Below are positions 52,901 to 56,701 of a DNA stretch of 64,000 nt, in pieces. A model generated the notes under the pieces. It was not told the origin of the DNA. It made no database searches and saw nothing but the letters and a program-made list of their open reading frames with translations. The position numbers were made by a program, and so were the translations under genes. Source of the stretch: Bedellia somnulentella (Eukaryota > Arthropoda > Insecta > Lepidoptera > Bedelliidae); contig OY755183.1 of NCBI GenBank assembly GCA_963576735.1, positions 12,047,213-12,111,212 on the forward strand, in the 5' to 3' direction. Position 1 is the stretch's first letter, and each line of letters begins with the position of its first letter.

Positions 52901-54412
52901 GTCCAATAATTTTGCTTCACGTATTAATGTATAGAAATAAATATTGCACACAAAAAAGAACCAAAAAAACTACATATCATCCGCTGAATGCTACCCCATT
53001 AGATATAGAAACTGTACAAATTACCTGATTCTTATTGAGTTTTTCTCTTCCCTCCCACCTTCCTCACACATCATAACAAAAAGGCGGAATAGAAAAGCCA
53101 AAGCATCCTAAATCTATCATAGGTCTATTCCGAAGAGAAAGTTCAAGTTCAAATCAGGGAGGTCCAGACATTTTGATCGCTTCGGATGGAGAAGCAAATA
53201 AGGGTGACAATGTGATAAAACTGGAGAACTTGAATCAGCCAAGAACCAGTCAAGGTGTGCTTTCAAAAAGGAGCAGCAGTTTAGGAGGACCCTCGATACT
53301 GTTGATGGAAGATGTGGCACATTCTGATCCTCTCGGTGCATCTAGCAGACCAGCGAGCATCATGCAAGGGCCGCATAAAGGACAACGTAGAAGAGGTTCA
53401 ATGTTAGAGTTAACATGGTAAGTAATTTTAAGTTTGTTTTTAAAAGAGGTTATTAATGTTTCTATGTCGTACGGTGTGAGTGTATGTATAGAAGTATTTA
53501 TAAAAAAAATAATGAAATGAAAGAAAAATATATTTATAAAGACGAAAACGTATTGAAAATTTGCTTCAAGATATGGAATAAAAAGTTTTTATTGTATTGT
53601 AAACACACACGAATATTTTTTTGGTTCGGTGAAAGCCAACTCTACTTTTTTTATTACCAACTAAGTTCTTTTCAACGTATGATACTTGAAAAATAAAATT
53701 GTGTGTATTTTACGAGACAGTAAAAAACTTTGTTTGATCCTAATTTTTAGTTAAATTTATCAATGGTGAGCGTAATTTTTTTTTAAGTCAGCTCTTCTTT
53801 ATAATCGTGGTTATTGATAATATTTGCCTGAATTGATCATCATCATTCAGGAAATAGACTTCTGTGTATATACACACTCAACAATTCCGTGTGTGTGCAA
53901 CTCAAGACATAGTCCTAACAAGACTCATAAATATTTCACTCAATAAAAATGCACTATGAGTAACCATGTTGTTGAAATTTTTCACTTTTTACATCTGATC
54001 ATCCGCCATAAATATTTAAATAAGCTATGTTATTTTAAAATTTACGTTCGATAATGTCGCTTTGTGTATTGAAACTATCGTAACAACGACTTGTCCTGCG
54101 CTAGAAGGGGGGCCCTTCAGACGCCTTCCCTTGTCACGTAAAAGATTTCACGTTTCTATGCAATTACGAAAATATTTATCTATGATTATCATTAAAATTA
54201 ATTCGTTATTATTTCACAGGTCAAAATCTCGAGATGCTTTTGCAGAAGAAAAATTCAGCAAATCATTACCAGAGAGTGAAAAGATGAGCGTTCGTCGCAT
54301 GCCCTACAGTCAGAGGAGCTTACCTCGAGAACCTTTCATCCGGCAGCTGACCTTGGCTTCCTCTCTCCTCTCCAGTTCATCATCAGAAGACTCCTCGGAT
54401 GAGATCATTTGA
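13609..54412 (+). CDS. Nhe2: Na+/H+ exchanger, plasma-membrane type (Nhe2-like), 18 visible exons, 5' end missing
   Basis: Electroneutral Na+/H+ antiporter (SLC9/CPA1 family) that exports protons for Na+ and sets cell pH and epithelial Na+ transport. Exons: 13609-13876, 33386-33649, 37097-37322, 37706-37933, 38265-38482, 39246-39329, 40065-40273, 41187-41312, 42198-42355, 43429-43582, 44005-44142, 45627-45693, 47442-47537, 48302-48496, 51195-51248, 51739-51918, 53123-53417, 54220-54412. Numbering residues from 13609, the amiloride-site motif [12 protein letters not shown] is at 134-145, [19 protein letters not shown] at 202-220, the transport motif [14 protein letters not shown] at 233-246 (acidic E234 and D239), and [10 protein letters not shown] near 430. 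A hydrophilic tail of about 550 residues follows from residue 500 and ends [10 protein letters not shown]. All phases match and no stop interrupts. The signal-peptide exon and promoter are not visible. Family membership is certain. The Nhe2 name (Drosophila paralogue nearest mammalian NHE1-5) is from family knowledge, not a tree. Confidence 0.95.
14078..14200 (+). repeat. RTE-type LINE tail fragment
   Basis: It shares GTTAGTCTGCCAAC and GGCTCGAGCCCC with the fragment at 36250 but is more diverged. Confidence 0.55.
14479..14711 (-). repeat. SINE-A copy
   Basis: Complete apart from a short deletion near its 5' end, with a long (CATA)n tail. Very close to the copy at 28343. Confidence 0.85.
14712..15339. 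other. intron DNA, nothing recognised
   Basis: AT-rich sequence without open frames or repeats that I recognise. Confidence 0.5.
15340..16460 (-). pseudogene. jockey/CR1-type LINE, 3' part, 5'-truncated
   Basis: On the minus strand an open frame (16336-15710, continuing in frame to about 16405) encodes the C-terminal end of a reverse transcriptase: [40 protein letters not shown], and a conserved end [14 protein letters not shown]. Upstream of 16405 the frame is broken by a stop. Everything before the thumb region, including the catalytic YxDD, is missing. The 3' UTR (15340-15709) ends in an AGTC/A-rich tail. A second copy lies at 57739-58755. Confidence 0.8.
16461..17490. other. intron DNA with a LINE 3' tail
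   Basis: Bases 16937-17010 (repeated AGAAT units, then ACTCTTTATTGCACATCAAA) look like the reversed 3' end of a CR1/jockey-type LINE. Nothing else is recognised. Confidence 0.45.
17491..17713 (-). repeat. SINE-A copy
   Basis: Full span from the CATA tail to the GTAGTACCGGC 5' end, with a small internal deletion. Confidence 0.8.
17853..18085 (+). repeat. SINE-A copy
   Basis: Complete, GCTGTGTAGTG to TATGTATGTATG, head-to-head with the preceding copy 140 bases away. Confidence 0.85.
18086..18859. other. intron DNA with an internal direct duplication
   Basis: A block around 18250-18330 (ACTGAGTATTGACTCCAACA, TTGTTAGACGTTG) recurs near 18610-18690 and again near 19430-19500. It is a dispersed low-copy repeat of unknown kind. 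Confidence 0.5.
18872..19241 (+). mobile_element. full-length SINE-B with target-site duplication
   Basis: The tRNA-like head has A box TAGTCCAGTGGGTAGAACA and B box GAGTTCCAATCC. The body ends in a (TTATG)n tail. The 12-base direct repeat TTATTACGAATT at 18860-18871 and 19242-19253 shows target-primed insertion. Confidence 0.9.
19247..19812. other. intron DNA, nothing firm
   Basis: It contains another copy of the dispersed block CCAACATTGTTAGACGTTGT (19450-19469) and the following GGAATTGGACATGTTAACC also found at 18720. Confidence 0.45.
19813..20097 (+). repeat. SINE-B copy
   Basis: The head is intact (GATAGTTCAGTGGGTAGAAC) and the middle is deleted between the GCGATAG block and TCTGCGAACCC. 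Confidence 0.8.
20098..20681. other. intron DNA repeated in inverse at 27960-28320
   Basis: Bases 20220-20575 (CAATCTCTATGACGGAACTC, CACTAATTTTCCAATGAGCA) reappear in reverse complement at about 27975-28320. This is a long, slightly diverged inverted duplication within the same intron. Confidence 0.7.
20682..20836 (+). repeat. SINE-B 3' fragment
   Basis: It runs from the GATAGGCCTGCCCCCTATCA block to the CCCCTTCGGGGATATTCGGC end. Confidence 0.8.
20844..21085 (+). repeat. SINE-A copy
   Basis: Full length with tail GTACATGTATGG; tail-to-tail with the next copy. Confidence 0.8.
21091..21341 (-). repeat. SINE-A copy
   Basis: Full length. With the copy at 20844 it forms a 0.5-kb imperfect inverted repeat. 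Confidence 0.8.
21342..21883. other. intron DNA, probable LINE 3' end
   Basis: AT-rich. The stretch 21600-21800 (TTTATTTATTTGGTTTGCCA, then A-rich) resembles the reversed 3' tail of a LINE. Confidence 0.35.
21920..22195 (-). pseudogene. RTE-type LINE reverse transcriptase C-terminal fragment
   Basis: The minus-strand peptide contains [20 protein letters not shown] and [17 protein letters not shown], then [15 protein letters not shown]. These are recognisable pieces of the post-polymerase region of RTE proteins, with the usual stretch between them deleted. No catalytic motif is present. Confidence 0.7.
22200..22740. other. intron DNA, nothing recognised
   Basis: AT-rich, no convincing gene or repeat. 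Confidence 0.45.
22755..22965 (-). mobile_element. SINE-C copy
   Basis: The tRNA-like core at 22791-22862 has a fully paired acceptor stem (GACACGG with CTGTGTC). The outer end ACCTCCGAATTTTT is shared with the copy at 11505. Confidence 0.75.
23195..23290 (+). repeat. SINE-B middle fragment
   Basis: It contains GGGAAAACATTATGCGGAAA and CCCACATGACC, the central block of SINE-B. Confidence 0.55.
23395..23530 (-). mobile_element. SINE-C copy, left arm of an inverted pair
   Basis: Bases 23420-23530 are the exact reverse complement of 23592-23702. This copy stops abruptly at GTAGCTC of the A box, so it is 5'-truncated. Confidence 0.9.
23531..23703 (+). mobile_element. SINE-C copy, right arm of an inverted pair
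   Basis: It includes the normal upstream part (GAACGTGTAAAAAAGAAACA, CGCGCTGG), the tRNA-like core and the 3' part ending TTTATGAGTAAT. Confidence 0.9.
23704..24140. other. intron DNA, nothing firm
   Basis: AT-rich. GTGACGCCCTGTAAGGGCAC (23719-23738) resembles the 3' UTR of a CR1/jockey-like LINE, but no coding part remains. Confidence 0.35.
24141..24385 (-). repeat. SINE-A copy
   Basis: Complete, with a diverged tail (CATACGGACACACACGG). Confidence 0.8.
24386..25106. other. intron DNA, nothing recognised
   Basis: AT-rich sequence up to the Harbinger-like element. Confidence 0.45.
25107..25431 (+). mobile_element. PIF/Harbinger-derived short element
   Basis: Imperfect inverted ends of about 70 bases start GGGCTCAAACACATAAACAC on the left and GGGCTCCCACACATAAACAC (complement) on the right. 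They contain repeated ACGACGTCG words and are flanked by the direct repeat TAC (25104-25106 and 25432-25434). The GGGCTC start, 3-bp duplication and MADF reading frame inside fit PIF/Harbinger, though that family usually duplicates TTA or TAA. Confidence 0.75.
25234..25374 (+). pseudogene. start of a MADF-domain protein, 46 codons, truncated
   Basis: The peptide reads [20 protein letters not shown], then [20 protein letters not shown] and VYDVV before a stop inside the right inverted repeat. The LI..V..RP.LWD....YK.....AW.EV pattern is the first half of a MADF (Myb/SANT-like) DNA-binding domain. PIF/Harbinger transposons commonly encode such a partner protein beside the transposase. Here only the first half survives and the transposase is absent, so this is a deletion derivative of a larger element. 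The frame is undamaged, which suggests that the deletion is not old. Confidence 0.7.
25432..25754. other. intron DNA, nothing recognised
   Basis: No gene or known repeat identified between the Harbinger-like element and SINE-B. Confidence 0.45.
25755..26072 (+). repeat. SINE-B copy
   Basis: Head GATAGCCCAGTGGGTAGAAC. The centre is partly replaced by AATAATAGATAAG and the 3' end is diverged. Confidence 0.8.
26205..26405 (-). repeat. SINE-B 3' fragment
   Basis: Diverged copy from CGTTCATGCCGTCCATGCAT to the centre. Confidence 0.65.
26555..26746. mobile_element. MITE with 17-bp perfect terminal inverted repeats
   Basis: ATTTATACAGGGTAAGT on the left is exactly complementary to the right end. 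The element proper is probably TACAGGGTAAGT inward. Inside are several GTCAGCGCTGAC palindromes. The ends alone do not fix the superfamily. Confidence 0.75.
26747..27711. other. intron DNA, nothing recognised
   Basis: AT-rich; short open frames only. Confidence 0.45.
27712..27915 (-). repeat. SINE-B fragment, diverged
   Basis: It contains GATGTTTTCCTTAACGTTAA and the AGGTTTTGAAC/CTGAGCTAC remains of the head. Confidence 0.55.
27975..28320 (-). repeat. inverted duplicate of 20220-20575
   Basis: Long complementary match, for example CACAAAATCATAGCAACAAT and TTAATTAGTTGATATTACGA, with scattered differences. Confidence 0.75.
28343..28594 (-). mobile_element. full-length SINE-A with target-site duplication
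   Basis: The 11-base direct repeat TCGTGGTTGTA at 28332-28342 and 28595-28605 brackets the copy. This shows that SINE-A moves by target-primed retroposition. Confidence 0.88.
28640..29664 (+). pseudogene. mariner transposase, frameshifted and truncated
   Basis: It starts near TGTGTAAAAAGTATCGGGAA, which looks like a mariner end. ATG at 28829 opens [16 protein letters not shown] (helix-turn-helix). Frame changes follow near 28930 and 29220. Recognisable blocks are [20 protein letters not shown], the first acidic motif [18 protein letters not shown] with the second Asp, and [12 protein letters not shown] with the third (a DD34D-type set). The three frames cannot make one protein. The 3' end and right terminal repeat are missing; the copy stops in a fold-back palindrome at 29638-29696. 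Confidence 0.8.
29638..29696. repeat. 27-bp perfect inverted repeat, 5-base loop, at the mariner break
   Basis: Arms at 29638-29664 and 29670-29696 around AAATA. The left arm is mariner coding sequence (SLNELKAIP) and the right arm is its exact complement. Confidence 0.9.
29702..29783 (-). repeat. SINE-B head fragment
   Basis: tRNA-like head only (complement of GGCCCGACCCGGGGTATGAA to GTTCTACCCAATGAGC). Confidence 0.7.
30054..30206 (+). repeat. SINE-A copy, 3'-truncated
   Basis: From GCCGTGTAGTGCTGG to TACCATCTTGTCC; the last 90 bases are missing. Confidence 0.8.
30207..30937. other. intron DNA, nothing recognised
   Basis: No gene. The short minus frame at 30559-30750 ([12 protein letters not shown]) comes from GATCTCGAG-rich sequence and has no family resemblance. 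Confidence 0.45.
30938..31787. mobile_element. long-TIR DNA element, non-autonomous
   Basis: Inverted arms of about 197 bases at 30938-31134 and 31591-31787. The outer ends read GAGCCCGCGACGGCCAGACC and the inner ends are AT-rich. The 456-base middle has no coding capacity but carries GYGTCTGGYWA four times. The arms differ at scattered positions, so this is not an assembly mirror. Confidence 0.8.
31382..31560 (+). repeat. four copies of GYGTCTGGYWA at fixed spacing
   Basis: Copies start at 31382, 31412, 31521 and 31551, two pairs each 30 bases apart. AACC and AA positions between the motifs are shared, so each pair is a decayed 30-base tandem repeat. Confidence 0.7.
31788..33385. other. intron DNA before Nhe2 exon 2
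   Basis: 1.6 kb of AT-rich sequence without recognised genes or repeats, ending in the exon 2 polypyrimidine tract. Confidence 0.5.
33386..33649 (+). CDS. Nhe2: Nhe2 exon 2
   Basis: Acceptor TTTTTTTTCAG, donor GTAAGTG, phase 1 at both ends. It carries two or three membrane segments, including the conserved [20 protein letters not shown] region implicated in amiloride sensitivity across NHEs. It is separated from exon 1 by 19.5 kb of repeat-filled intron. Confidence 0.95.
33700..34163 (-). repeat. old SINE-A copy split by a younger one
   Basis: The left part is ACTAACGGCTATTTATAC (33700-33737) and the right part resumes after 34000 with CCAGAATTAGAAATGATTCA, ending in AAGCCGCCACTA. The gap is exactly the inserted copy. 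Confidence 0.75.
33738..33988 (+). mobile_element. SINE-A inserted in an older SINE-A
   Basis: Flanked by the 12-base duplication GTGAAGAATCCT (33726-33737 and 33989-34000), with opposite orientation to its host copy. Confidence 0.85.
34164..34560. other. intron 2 DNA, nothing recognised
   Basis: AT-rich, no feature. Confidence 0.45.
34561..34690 (+). repeat. SINE-D copy
   Basis: tRNA-like head with TTGGCCGAGTAAATAG and B box GGGTTCGAATCCCGC, then AGAGCAATGTTTATGTGATT. Confidence 0.65.
34782..34912 (+). repeat. direct repeat, copy 1 of 2
   Basis: About 130 bases containing CACGAGCCGAATTGC and ATCTTAGACTAAGT, repeated at 35344. Confidence 0.75.
35149..35270. promoter_or_regulatory. cluster of CCAAT boxes
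   Basis: ATTGG at 35156, 35225 and 35258 and CCAAT at 35181, within 107 bases. The block GCGCTGTGATTGGTCGGA is repeated directly 69 bases apart. Whether this drives transcription is unknown. Confidence 0.4.
35344..35477 (+). repeat. direct repeat, copy 2 of 2
   Basis: It matches 34782-34912 with scattered differences. The pair encloses the CCAAT cluster. Confidence 0.75.
35478..36249. other. intron 2 DNA, nothing recognised
   Basis: AT-rich. AAGTGTGAGTCAGACTCGCG with GGTTCCGTACCA (36069-36110) resembles a piece of a dispersed insect repeat. Confidence 0.4.
36250..36410 (+). repeat. RTE-type LINE tail fragment
   Basis: GCTTCGGAGGGCACGTTAAG, then GTAGTAGTCGTTAGTCTGCC and GAGCCCCTTGGTGGGGACGT, the common 3' end of lepidopteran RTE elements. 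Confidence 0.7.
36658..36901 (+). repeat. SINE-A copy
   Basis: Full length; TAAAACAT on both sides is a likely short target duplication. Confidence 0.85.
37097..37322 (+). CDS. Nhe2: Nhe2 exon 3
   Basis: The acceptor is the less usual AAG (CTTCTTCAAG) and the donor is GTAAGTAT. The exon holds [19 protein letters not shown] and the ion-coordinating [14 protein letters not shown], the most diagnostic part of the protein. It enters in phase 1 and leaves in phase 2. Confidence 0.95.
37706..37933 (+). CDS. Nhe2: Nhe2 exon 4
   Basis: Acceptor TATATTTGCAG, donor GTAAGTTG, phase 2 at both ends. It encodes the segments [20 protein letters not shown] and [20 protein letters not shown], ending MSGILA. 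No gap against the family. Confidence 0.95.
38265..38482 (+). CDS. Nhe2: Nhe2 exon 5
   Basis: The acceptor is ACGTTCCAG; an alternative GCAG lies 26 bases upstream but does not fit the phase-2 junction. It encodes [16 protein letters not shown] and the membrane helix around [16 protein letters not shown], ending FRIIG in phase 1. Bases 38335-38402 are duplicated in the next intron at 38781-38848. Confidence 0.94.
38512..38765 (-). repeat. diverged SINE-A copy
   Basis: Recognisable by GTAGCCAGAGC, AAACTCCTCAGTCAC and CCTAAGTCGC, with many changes. It directly precedes the exon 5 duplicate. Confidence 0.65.
38781..38848 (+). pseudogene. partial duplicate of Nhe2 exon 5
   Basis: 68 bases match 38335-38402 with four mismatches. 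The frame still reads [20 protein letters not shown] then GVA; only one change alters a residue (M to T). After it the frame runs into unrelated sequence and a stop at about 38877. No acceptor or donor in the right phase gives a sensible protein, so it is probably a non-functional gene fragment between two SINE-A relics. Confidence 0.85.
38852..39058 (-). repeat. diverged SINE-A copy
   Basis: Starts CGCGGCTACAAATC and ends near TAAGGCAACGCTACATAG. Confidence 0.6.
39071..39190 (-). repeat. SINE-A fragment
   Basis: ACTCACGGCCATGAATCCCA to CAGCATCGCC, with an internal deletion. Confidence 0.65.
39246..39329 (+). CDS. Nhe2: Nhe2 exon 6
   Basis: An 84-base exon with acceptor TTTTTTTCAG and donor GTAAATAT, phase 1 at both ends. 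It encodes [20 protein letters not shown] and FVMSYG, the loop and helix leading to the conserved glycine-rich segment. A full SINE-B follows almost at once in the intron. Confidence 0.93.
39341..39730 (-). mobile_element. near full-length SINE-B
   Basis: Tail CATAACATTACATAACATAA on the left; head GTTCTACCCACTGGACTATC (complement) on the right. Very similar to the copy at 18872. It lies 11 bases into Nhe2 intron 6. Confidence 0.85.
39870..40005 (-). repeat. SINE-B fragment, diverged
   Basis: GTTTGTCTCCGTAGGATTGG with GGCAGAGGTAC, then GACAGGCCAATCGCC. Confidence 0.5.
40065..40273 (+). CDS. Nhe2: Nhe2 exon 7
   Basis: Acceptor ATTTTACCAG, donor GTAATTTG, ending in phase 0. It holds [15 protein letters not shown] and the last membrane helix, [20 protein letters not shown]. 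The cytosolic tail starts with [20 protein letters not shown]. Confidence 0.95.
40274..41186. other. Nhe2 intron 7
   Basis: It begins with 40 codons of open read-through that are not exon. It contains the MITE at 40556-40693; the rest is plain AT-rich DNA. Confidence 0.5.
40556..40693. mobile_element. MITE, 138 bp, 51-bp inverted ends
   Basis: The arm at 40556-40606 (starting CGCCCGATTTCTGAATTGAG) is complementary to 40643-40693, with only a few changes and a 36-base centre. Confidence 0.85.
41187..41312 (+). CDS. Nhe2: Nhe2 exon 8
   Basis: Exactly 42 codons between acceptor TGTTTCAG and donor GTATTATT. It encodes the amphipathic stretch [20 protein letters not shown] and the basic segment after it. 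In NHE1 the matching region binds the calcineurin-homologous partner CHP; here that is inference by position. Confidence 0.92.
41404..42092 (-). repeat. SINE-A copy interrupted by a LINE tail
   Basis: SINE-A parts at 41404-41487 (to CCACATTTGGAAGTTT) and about 42040-42092 (ACGGAGAGAAATTG to CCGACACTAC). Between them lies an A-rich segment with AATAAAGTTTATTCGCAGCA that looks like the reversed 3' end of another retroelement. Confidence 0.6.
42198..42355 (+). CDS. Nhe2: Nhe2 exon 9
   Basis: The acceptor is ATTTTCCAG. The end is set by phase: the next exon needs two leading bases, which puts the donor at AG^GTCGGT, a weak site. A GTATTG four bases on would break the frame. It encodes a helical regulatory segment ([13 protein letters not shown]). 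Confidence 0.85.
42356..43428. other. Nhe2 intron 9
   Basis: It contains a short repeat end at 42638-42706 (ACATACATACATATTCTCAC, GCCGTTAGTTCCCATTGGGG) of a family related to SINE-A. The rest is AT-rich with no gene. Confidence 0.5.
43429..43582 (+). CDS. Nhe2: Nhe2 exon 10
   Basis: Acceptor CTCCATTTTAG, donor GTAAGATT. It encodes [20 protein letters not shown] and ends in [12 protein letters not shown], a block conserved in insect NHE2/NHE3 tails. A SINE-A starts 19 bases after the exon. Confidence 0.92.
43602..43846 (-). repeat. SINE-A copy
   Basis: Full length. It is the source of the 62-residue open frame at 43642-43830, which is not a gene. Confidence 0.85.
44005..44142 (+). CDS. Nhe2: Nhe2 exon 11
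   Basis: 46 codons between acceptor TATCTCCAG and donor GTGAGATC. It encodes a strongly basic piece of tail: [15 protein letters not shown], then a His/Lys/Arg cluster ([13 protein letters not shown]) that may bind phosphoinositides; that role is inferred. Confidence 0.92.
44165..44350 (-). repeat. SINE-A copy, deleted
   Basis: Starts 23 bases after Nhe2 exon 11; CATACATACATATAGCTATA to CCAACACGACACAG. Confidence 0.7.
44369..45325 (-). mobile_element. non-autonomous Helitron, longer copy
   Basis: The complement begins TCTATACTTATAATAAATCT, contains a TCTG microsatellite, and ends with hairpin GCCCGTGCGAAGCTGGG followed by ATCCACTAT. The last base of the CTAG end is mutated. It carries about 340 bases, including ACTAGATGGCGCCAGTAG, that the copy at 49809 lacks. 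Confidence 0.8.
45326..45445 (-). repeat. SINE-A fragment
   Basis: AAATCCCAGCAAAACGGTTA to TAGCCCCAAAATGC, next to the Helitron. Confidence 0.6.
45627..45693 (+). CDS. Nhe2: Nhe2 exon 12
   Basis: A 67-base exon with acceptor TTGCTTTCAG and donor GTAAAAAA, reading [20 protein letters not shown] in the gene's frame. Its size and low complexity make it a candidate cassette exon. Removing it would shift the frame, because 67 is not a multiple of three. Confidence 0.82.
45694..47441. other. Nhe2 intron 12
   Basis: 1.75 kb of AT-rich DNA with no recognised gene or repeat. Confidence 0.5.
47442..47537 (+). CDS. Nhe2: Nhe2 exon 13
   Basis: Acceptor CATAATTCCAG, donor CAC^GTAGGT, phase 1 at both ends. 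It encodes an acidic stretch ([20 protein letters not shown]) ending FTAKSP. A GTATTC four bases further on is an alternative donor but gives the wrong phase for exon 14. Confidence 0.85.
47538..48301. other. Nhe2 intron 13
   Basis: Nothing recognised. The open frame that continues exon 13 to 47771 is intron read-through. Confidence 0.5.
48302..48496 (+). CDS. Nhe2: Nhe2 exon 14
   Basis: It encodes [20 protein letters not shown] followed by [20 protein letters not shown] and [20 protein letters not shown]. The acceptor could be GCAG (start 48302) or AAAG three bases earlier (start 48299); both keep the frame. The polypyrimidine tract is displaced about 50 bases upstream. The donor is GTATGTTT. 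Confidence 0.88.
48497..49808. other. Nhe2 intron 14, left part
   Basis: AT-rich, no recognised repeat before the Helitron. Confidence 0.5.
49809..50427 (+). mobile_element. non-autonomous Helitron, shorter copy
   Basis: 5' TCTATACTTATAATAAATCT preceded by A; 3' hairpin CCCGTGCGAAGCTGGG, then CTAG followed by T. This is the A^T insertion and CTRR end of Helitrons. A (TCTG)n run lies at 49931-49993. Confidence 0.88.
50505..50676 (+). repeat. SINE-D copy
   Basis: Head GTGGTCGAGTGGATAGGTGA and B box GGGTTCAATCCCCGC, then GCAACATTTATGTGATGAGC. A SINE-A adjoins its 3' end. Confidence 0.7.
50677..50883 (+). repeat. SINE-A copy, internally deleted
   Basis: GCCGTGTAGTGCCGG to GTATATGTATGTGTG, lacking about 50 bases after AAGAGGCG. 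Confidence 0.85.
50884..51194. other. end of Nhe2 intron 14
   Basis: AT-rich, no feature but the exon 15 acceptor. Confidence 0.5.
51195..51248 (+). CDS. Nhe2: Nhe2 exon 15
   Basis: A 54-base microexon with acceptor TTTATTTTAG and donor GTAAGTAA, phase 1 at both ends, encoding [18 protein letters not shown]. Its length is a multiple of three, so it could be skipped without a frameshift. Confidence 0.88.
51281..51455 (-). repeat. SINE-A copy, 5'-truncated
   Basis: Tail ACATACATACATATACTCAC to AAAAATCCCTTAAAAGCC. Confidence 0.8.
51466..51660 (-). repeat. SINE-A copy, diverged
   Basis: Tandem behind the previous copy, in the same orientation: AGCTATAAATCCCAAAAGGC to TGGGTCAGTGCTAT. Confidence 0.65.
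51739..51918 (+). CDS. Nhe2: Nhe2 exon 16
   Basis: 180 bases, phase 1 at both ends, acceptor TATTTTCCAG, donor GTGAGAGA. It encodes [19 protein letters not shown] and [20 protein letters not shown], a Ser/Thr-rich piece of tail suited to phosphorylation. Confidence 0.9.
51919..53122. other. Nhe2 intron 16
   Basis: Bases 51990-52130 are a deleted SINE-D (GTGGCCTAGTTGGTACGC, GGAGGTTCAACCCCGC). TCACGCGAGAAG at 52178 and CTTCTCACGTGA at 52242 form a weak inverted pair. The rest is AT-rich. Confidence 0.5.
53123..53417 (+). CDS. Nhe2: Nhe2 exon 17
   Basis: Acceptor CTATCATAG, donor GTAAGTAA, entering in phase 1 and leaving in phase 2. It encodes [14 protein letters not shown], then a Ser-rich region with [11 protein letters not shown] at its end. 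RRES and RRRGS look like basophilic kinase (PKA-type) sites, an inference from motif. Confidence 0.92.
53418..54219. other. Nhe2 intron 17
   Basis: AT-rich with no recognised repeat. Confidence 0.5.
54220..54412 (+). CDS. Nhe2: Nhe2 exon 18 (terminal)
   Basis: Acceptor TTATTTCACAG. It reads [20 protein letters not shown], then [20 protein letters not shown], and ends in a serine run and [10 protein letters not shown] before TGA. Confidence 0.92.
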
Positions 54413-55250
54413 GGGGAACGCCGTGGTGACCCAGATAGGTTGCCACTGCTAAGATACAGGACTCTAGAGTGAAGGCATTAAGCCTTGGAGAAATTGAATT
54501 TAACATTACCTACATATTGGGAACTTATAGTCTAATTAAATGATTATTTACTTAATTGGAGGGCTCATTGTAAAAAACCAGCTTAAAATAGATCGTGATA
54601 AAGTTACTCTAATTTAAACTCTTGCTTTGGTGTCCAACAGAATTAGAGACCACAGTAAGCCAGTGGCTCTACAAACAGGAATTTGAAAAAAAACCTCTTT
54701 TGAAAAAATTGGCAAAGATAACATACATATTTCGGGTTCCGTCTGTTAATCTAATTTTCATACCTGTGTGGCTAATTAAGCATTAATTGCGTACAACTAT
54801 TAATAATATAGTGGTCTGTGTGTGTGTGTGTTTGTTTGAGAGAGACTGTGTGTAGATAAGTATGTGTGTAGGTGTATGTACCGGTATTCGAATGGGAAAA
54901 TATATATTTTAATGAAATTCAGATTTTGAGTCCTAATATGAACCCTTCGTTTAAGTAAATGGTAGTAAATCTCAGTAACTGCTATGTAGTTATTAGCTAG
55001 ATGTGATTGCTAAATGTATGATTAATATAATCAAAATATTGTGGCTGTTGAAAGTATCATACTTATTTTTTTGTAAGCATTGTATAATTGTAAATAATTG
55101 ATTAGATTTATGTGAAAATATACGGAAATCCGTTGAGTTGAAGAGTATTTTTGTATGCTCTTAGTGAATGGTGATGTACATTAGTTACTAAAACTTGGTG
55201 ATAAAATGCAGATAGGTTGCTTTTATTAATCAATAAAATAAAATTCGATT
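54413..55250 (+). terminator. Nhe2 3' UTR with polyadenylation signal
   Basis: About 840 bases of AT-rich DNA follow the stop codon. They include a GT-rich run near 54810-54850. Two overlapping AATAAA hexamers at 55232-55242 are the best end for the transcript. A MITE begins 24 bases later. Confidence 0.6.
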
Positions 55251-55271
55251 ATAGAAACGTAGATAAAATCA

Positions 55272-55431
55272 AAGGCTGTGTTCAGAGCTAACCTGACCGT
55301 CAGCACGTATGATACGTGCGTACGGAATGGTCAGTACGGCGCTTTAAGATTTCCTTTGAAAATAAGATTACAGCTGCTACGGACGACTGACGGTCAGGCC
55401 CGATAGTCAGGTTAGCTCTGAACACAACCTT
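55272..55431. mobile_element. MITE, about 160 bp
   Basis: Inverted ends: AAGGCTGTGTTCAGAGCTAA on the left and the near-complement on the right (TTAGCTCTGAACACAACCTT), with GACGGTCAG and GTACGG words inside. Confidence 0.75.
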
Positions 55432-56701
55432 AAGTATATTTGCAAGAAAAACGTCTCTCAATAAGTCAAGCGCAACAAAAAATATGCTTGTGTATGTTTC
55501 GTTCGATTGTAAAATTAGGAATATTTGTATATTGTATAAGAAAACTTTCAACATAGGATAACAAATTTCGCAACATACGAAAATGAAATAGGAGAGTAAC
55601 TGTGCGGTGAGGTATGGACCAAAACGTAGAGACTATGTTATTTTGAACTCCTTCAACGCATGTTATAAAAAAGCACTTGTAAAGTGATAATAAGTATGAA
55701 TACAGTTTATTCCTAATACATTTTTGTATTTTGCTTTTTAATAGCATAATGAAAGCTACTAACTAATTAGTATCTCGAGCTCTTTGTAAGCCATTGTGTT
55801 AGGTTGATGGATTGTCAAGTCAACTTGCCACATCAAGGAACTCGAGGGAATCCTAACAATTTCTAGCAAAATACTGAGTCATCAGAAAACCACTTAAGAA
55901 TAATGAAAAGCGAAAACTTCTACATACTCTTAAAATAGCCTTAAATAGAGGTGAAGCCTTGATCAAAAGTATCGAAATATAAAAACAAACAAGTGTGTTT
56001 TCACCTAGAAAAATCGCTTAAGTAAGGTATTAAACCATTTTGCATAATGTTGAATTGTTATTAGTCACACTTTTTATGACTTAAATACTAGACCTAGTCA
56101 AAATAGGTGAATAAAAATTAGTACAATAATAGATTAGATTAGAAGTTAAATAATTGTTTTTATAAATAGGTTGTCGTTTAACTTTATGCGTTGAAAATTA
56201 GGTATGTGTTAATTAAAACTTATCACATGTAATTTTATGTATATTGTGTTTTTTGTTGGAATTGTAGATAGCATATTTGTGAGTTTGTTAAAAAATACTT
56301 TGTTGGCACAATACTTCCAAAATGCAACGAAAAATGTGTGGCTTTCTCTCTCCGTGAGTTCTTGCCAAGTTTTCAATCGCGCCACCAATTCTAAAGCCTT
56401 TTTTATTGCTGTTAAATGTGTTTTTTAATGCTAATGATAAAATGAATGCACATTTTAAACAATTATGAGGATTTAGTGAAAGAGAAAATACCTTCCCTCA
56501 AATTTATAACTTTCTTAATTTGTCATCGTCTGCAATTAGTAAAGTATAAAAAAAATCAAAATTTGTTCAAATCAAATCAAAACTATTTCCGGTCGGCGGT
56601 CTGTAAGTTTTGAATAAGACAGAGGTTTCATAAAGACTAATAAACCAAGTAAGTAATCAATTACATTTTTACTCGAAAAATATACTTAAATTTTGCAACT
56701 T
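55432..56701. other. intergenic, nothing recognised
   Basis: AT-rich DNA downstream of Nhe2. No frame has a recognisable domain. Confidence 0.5.
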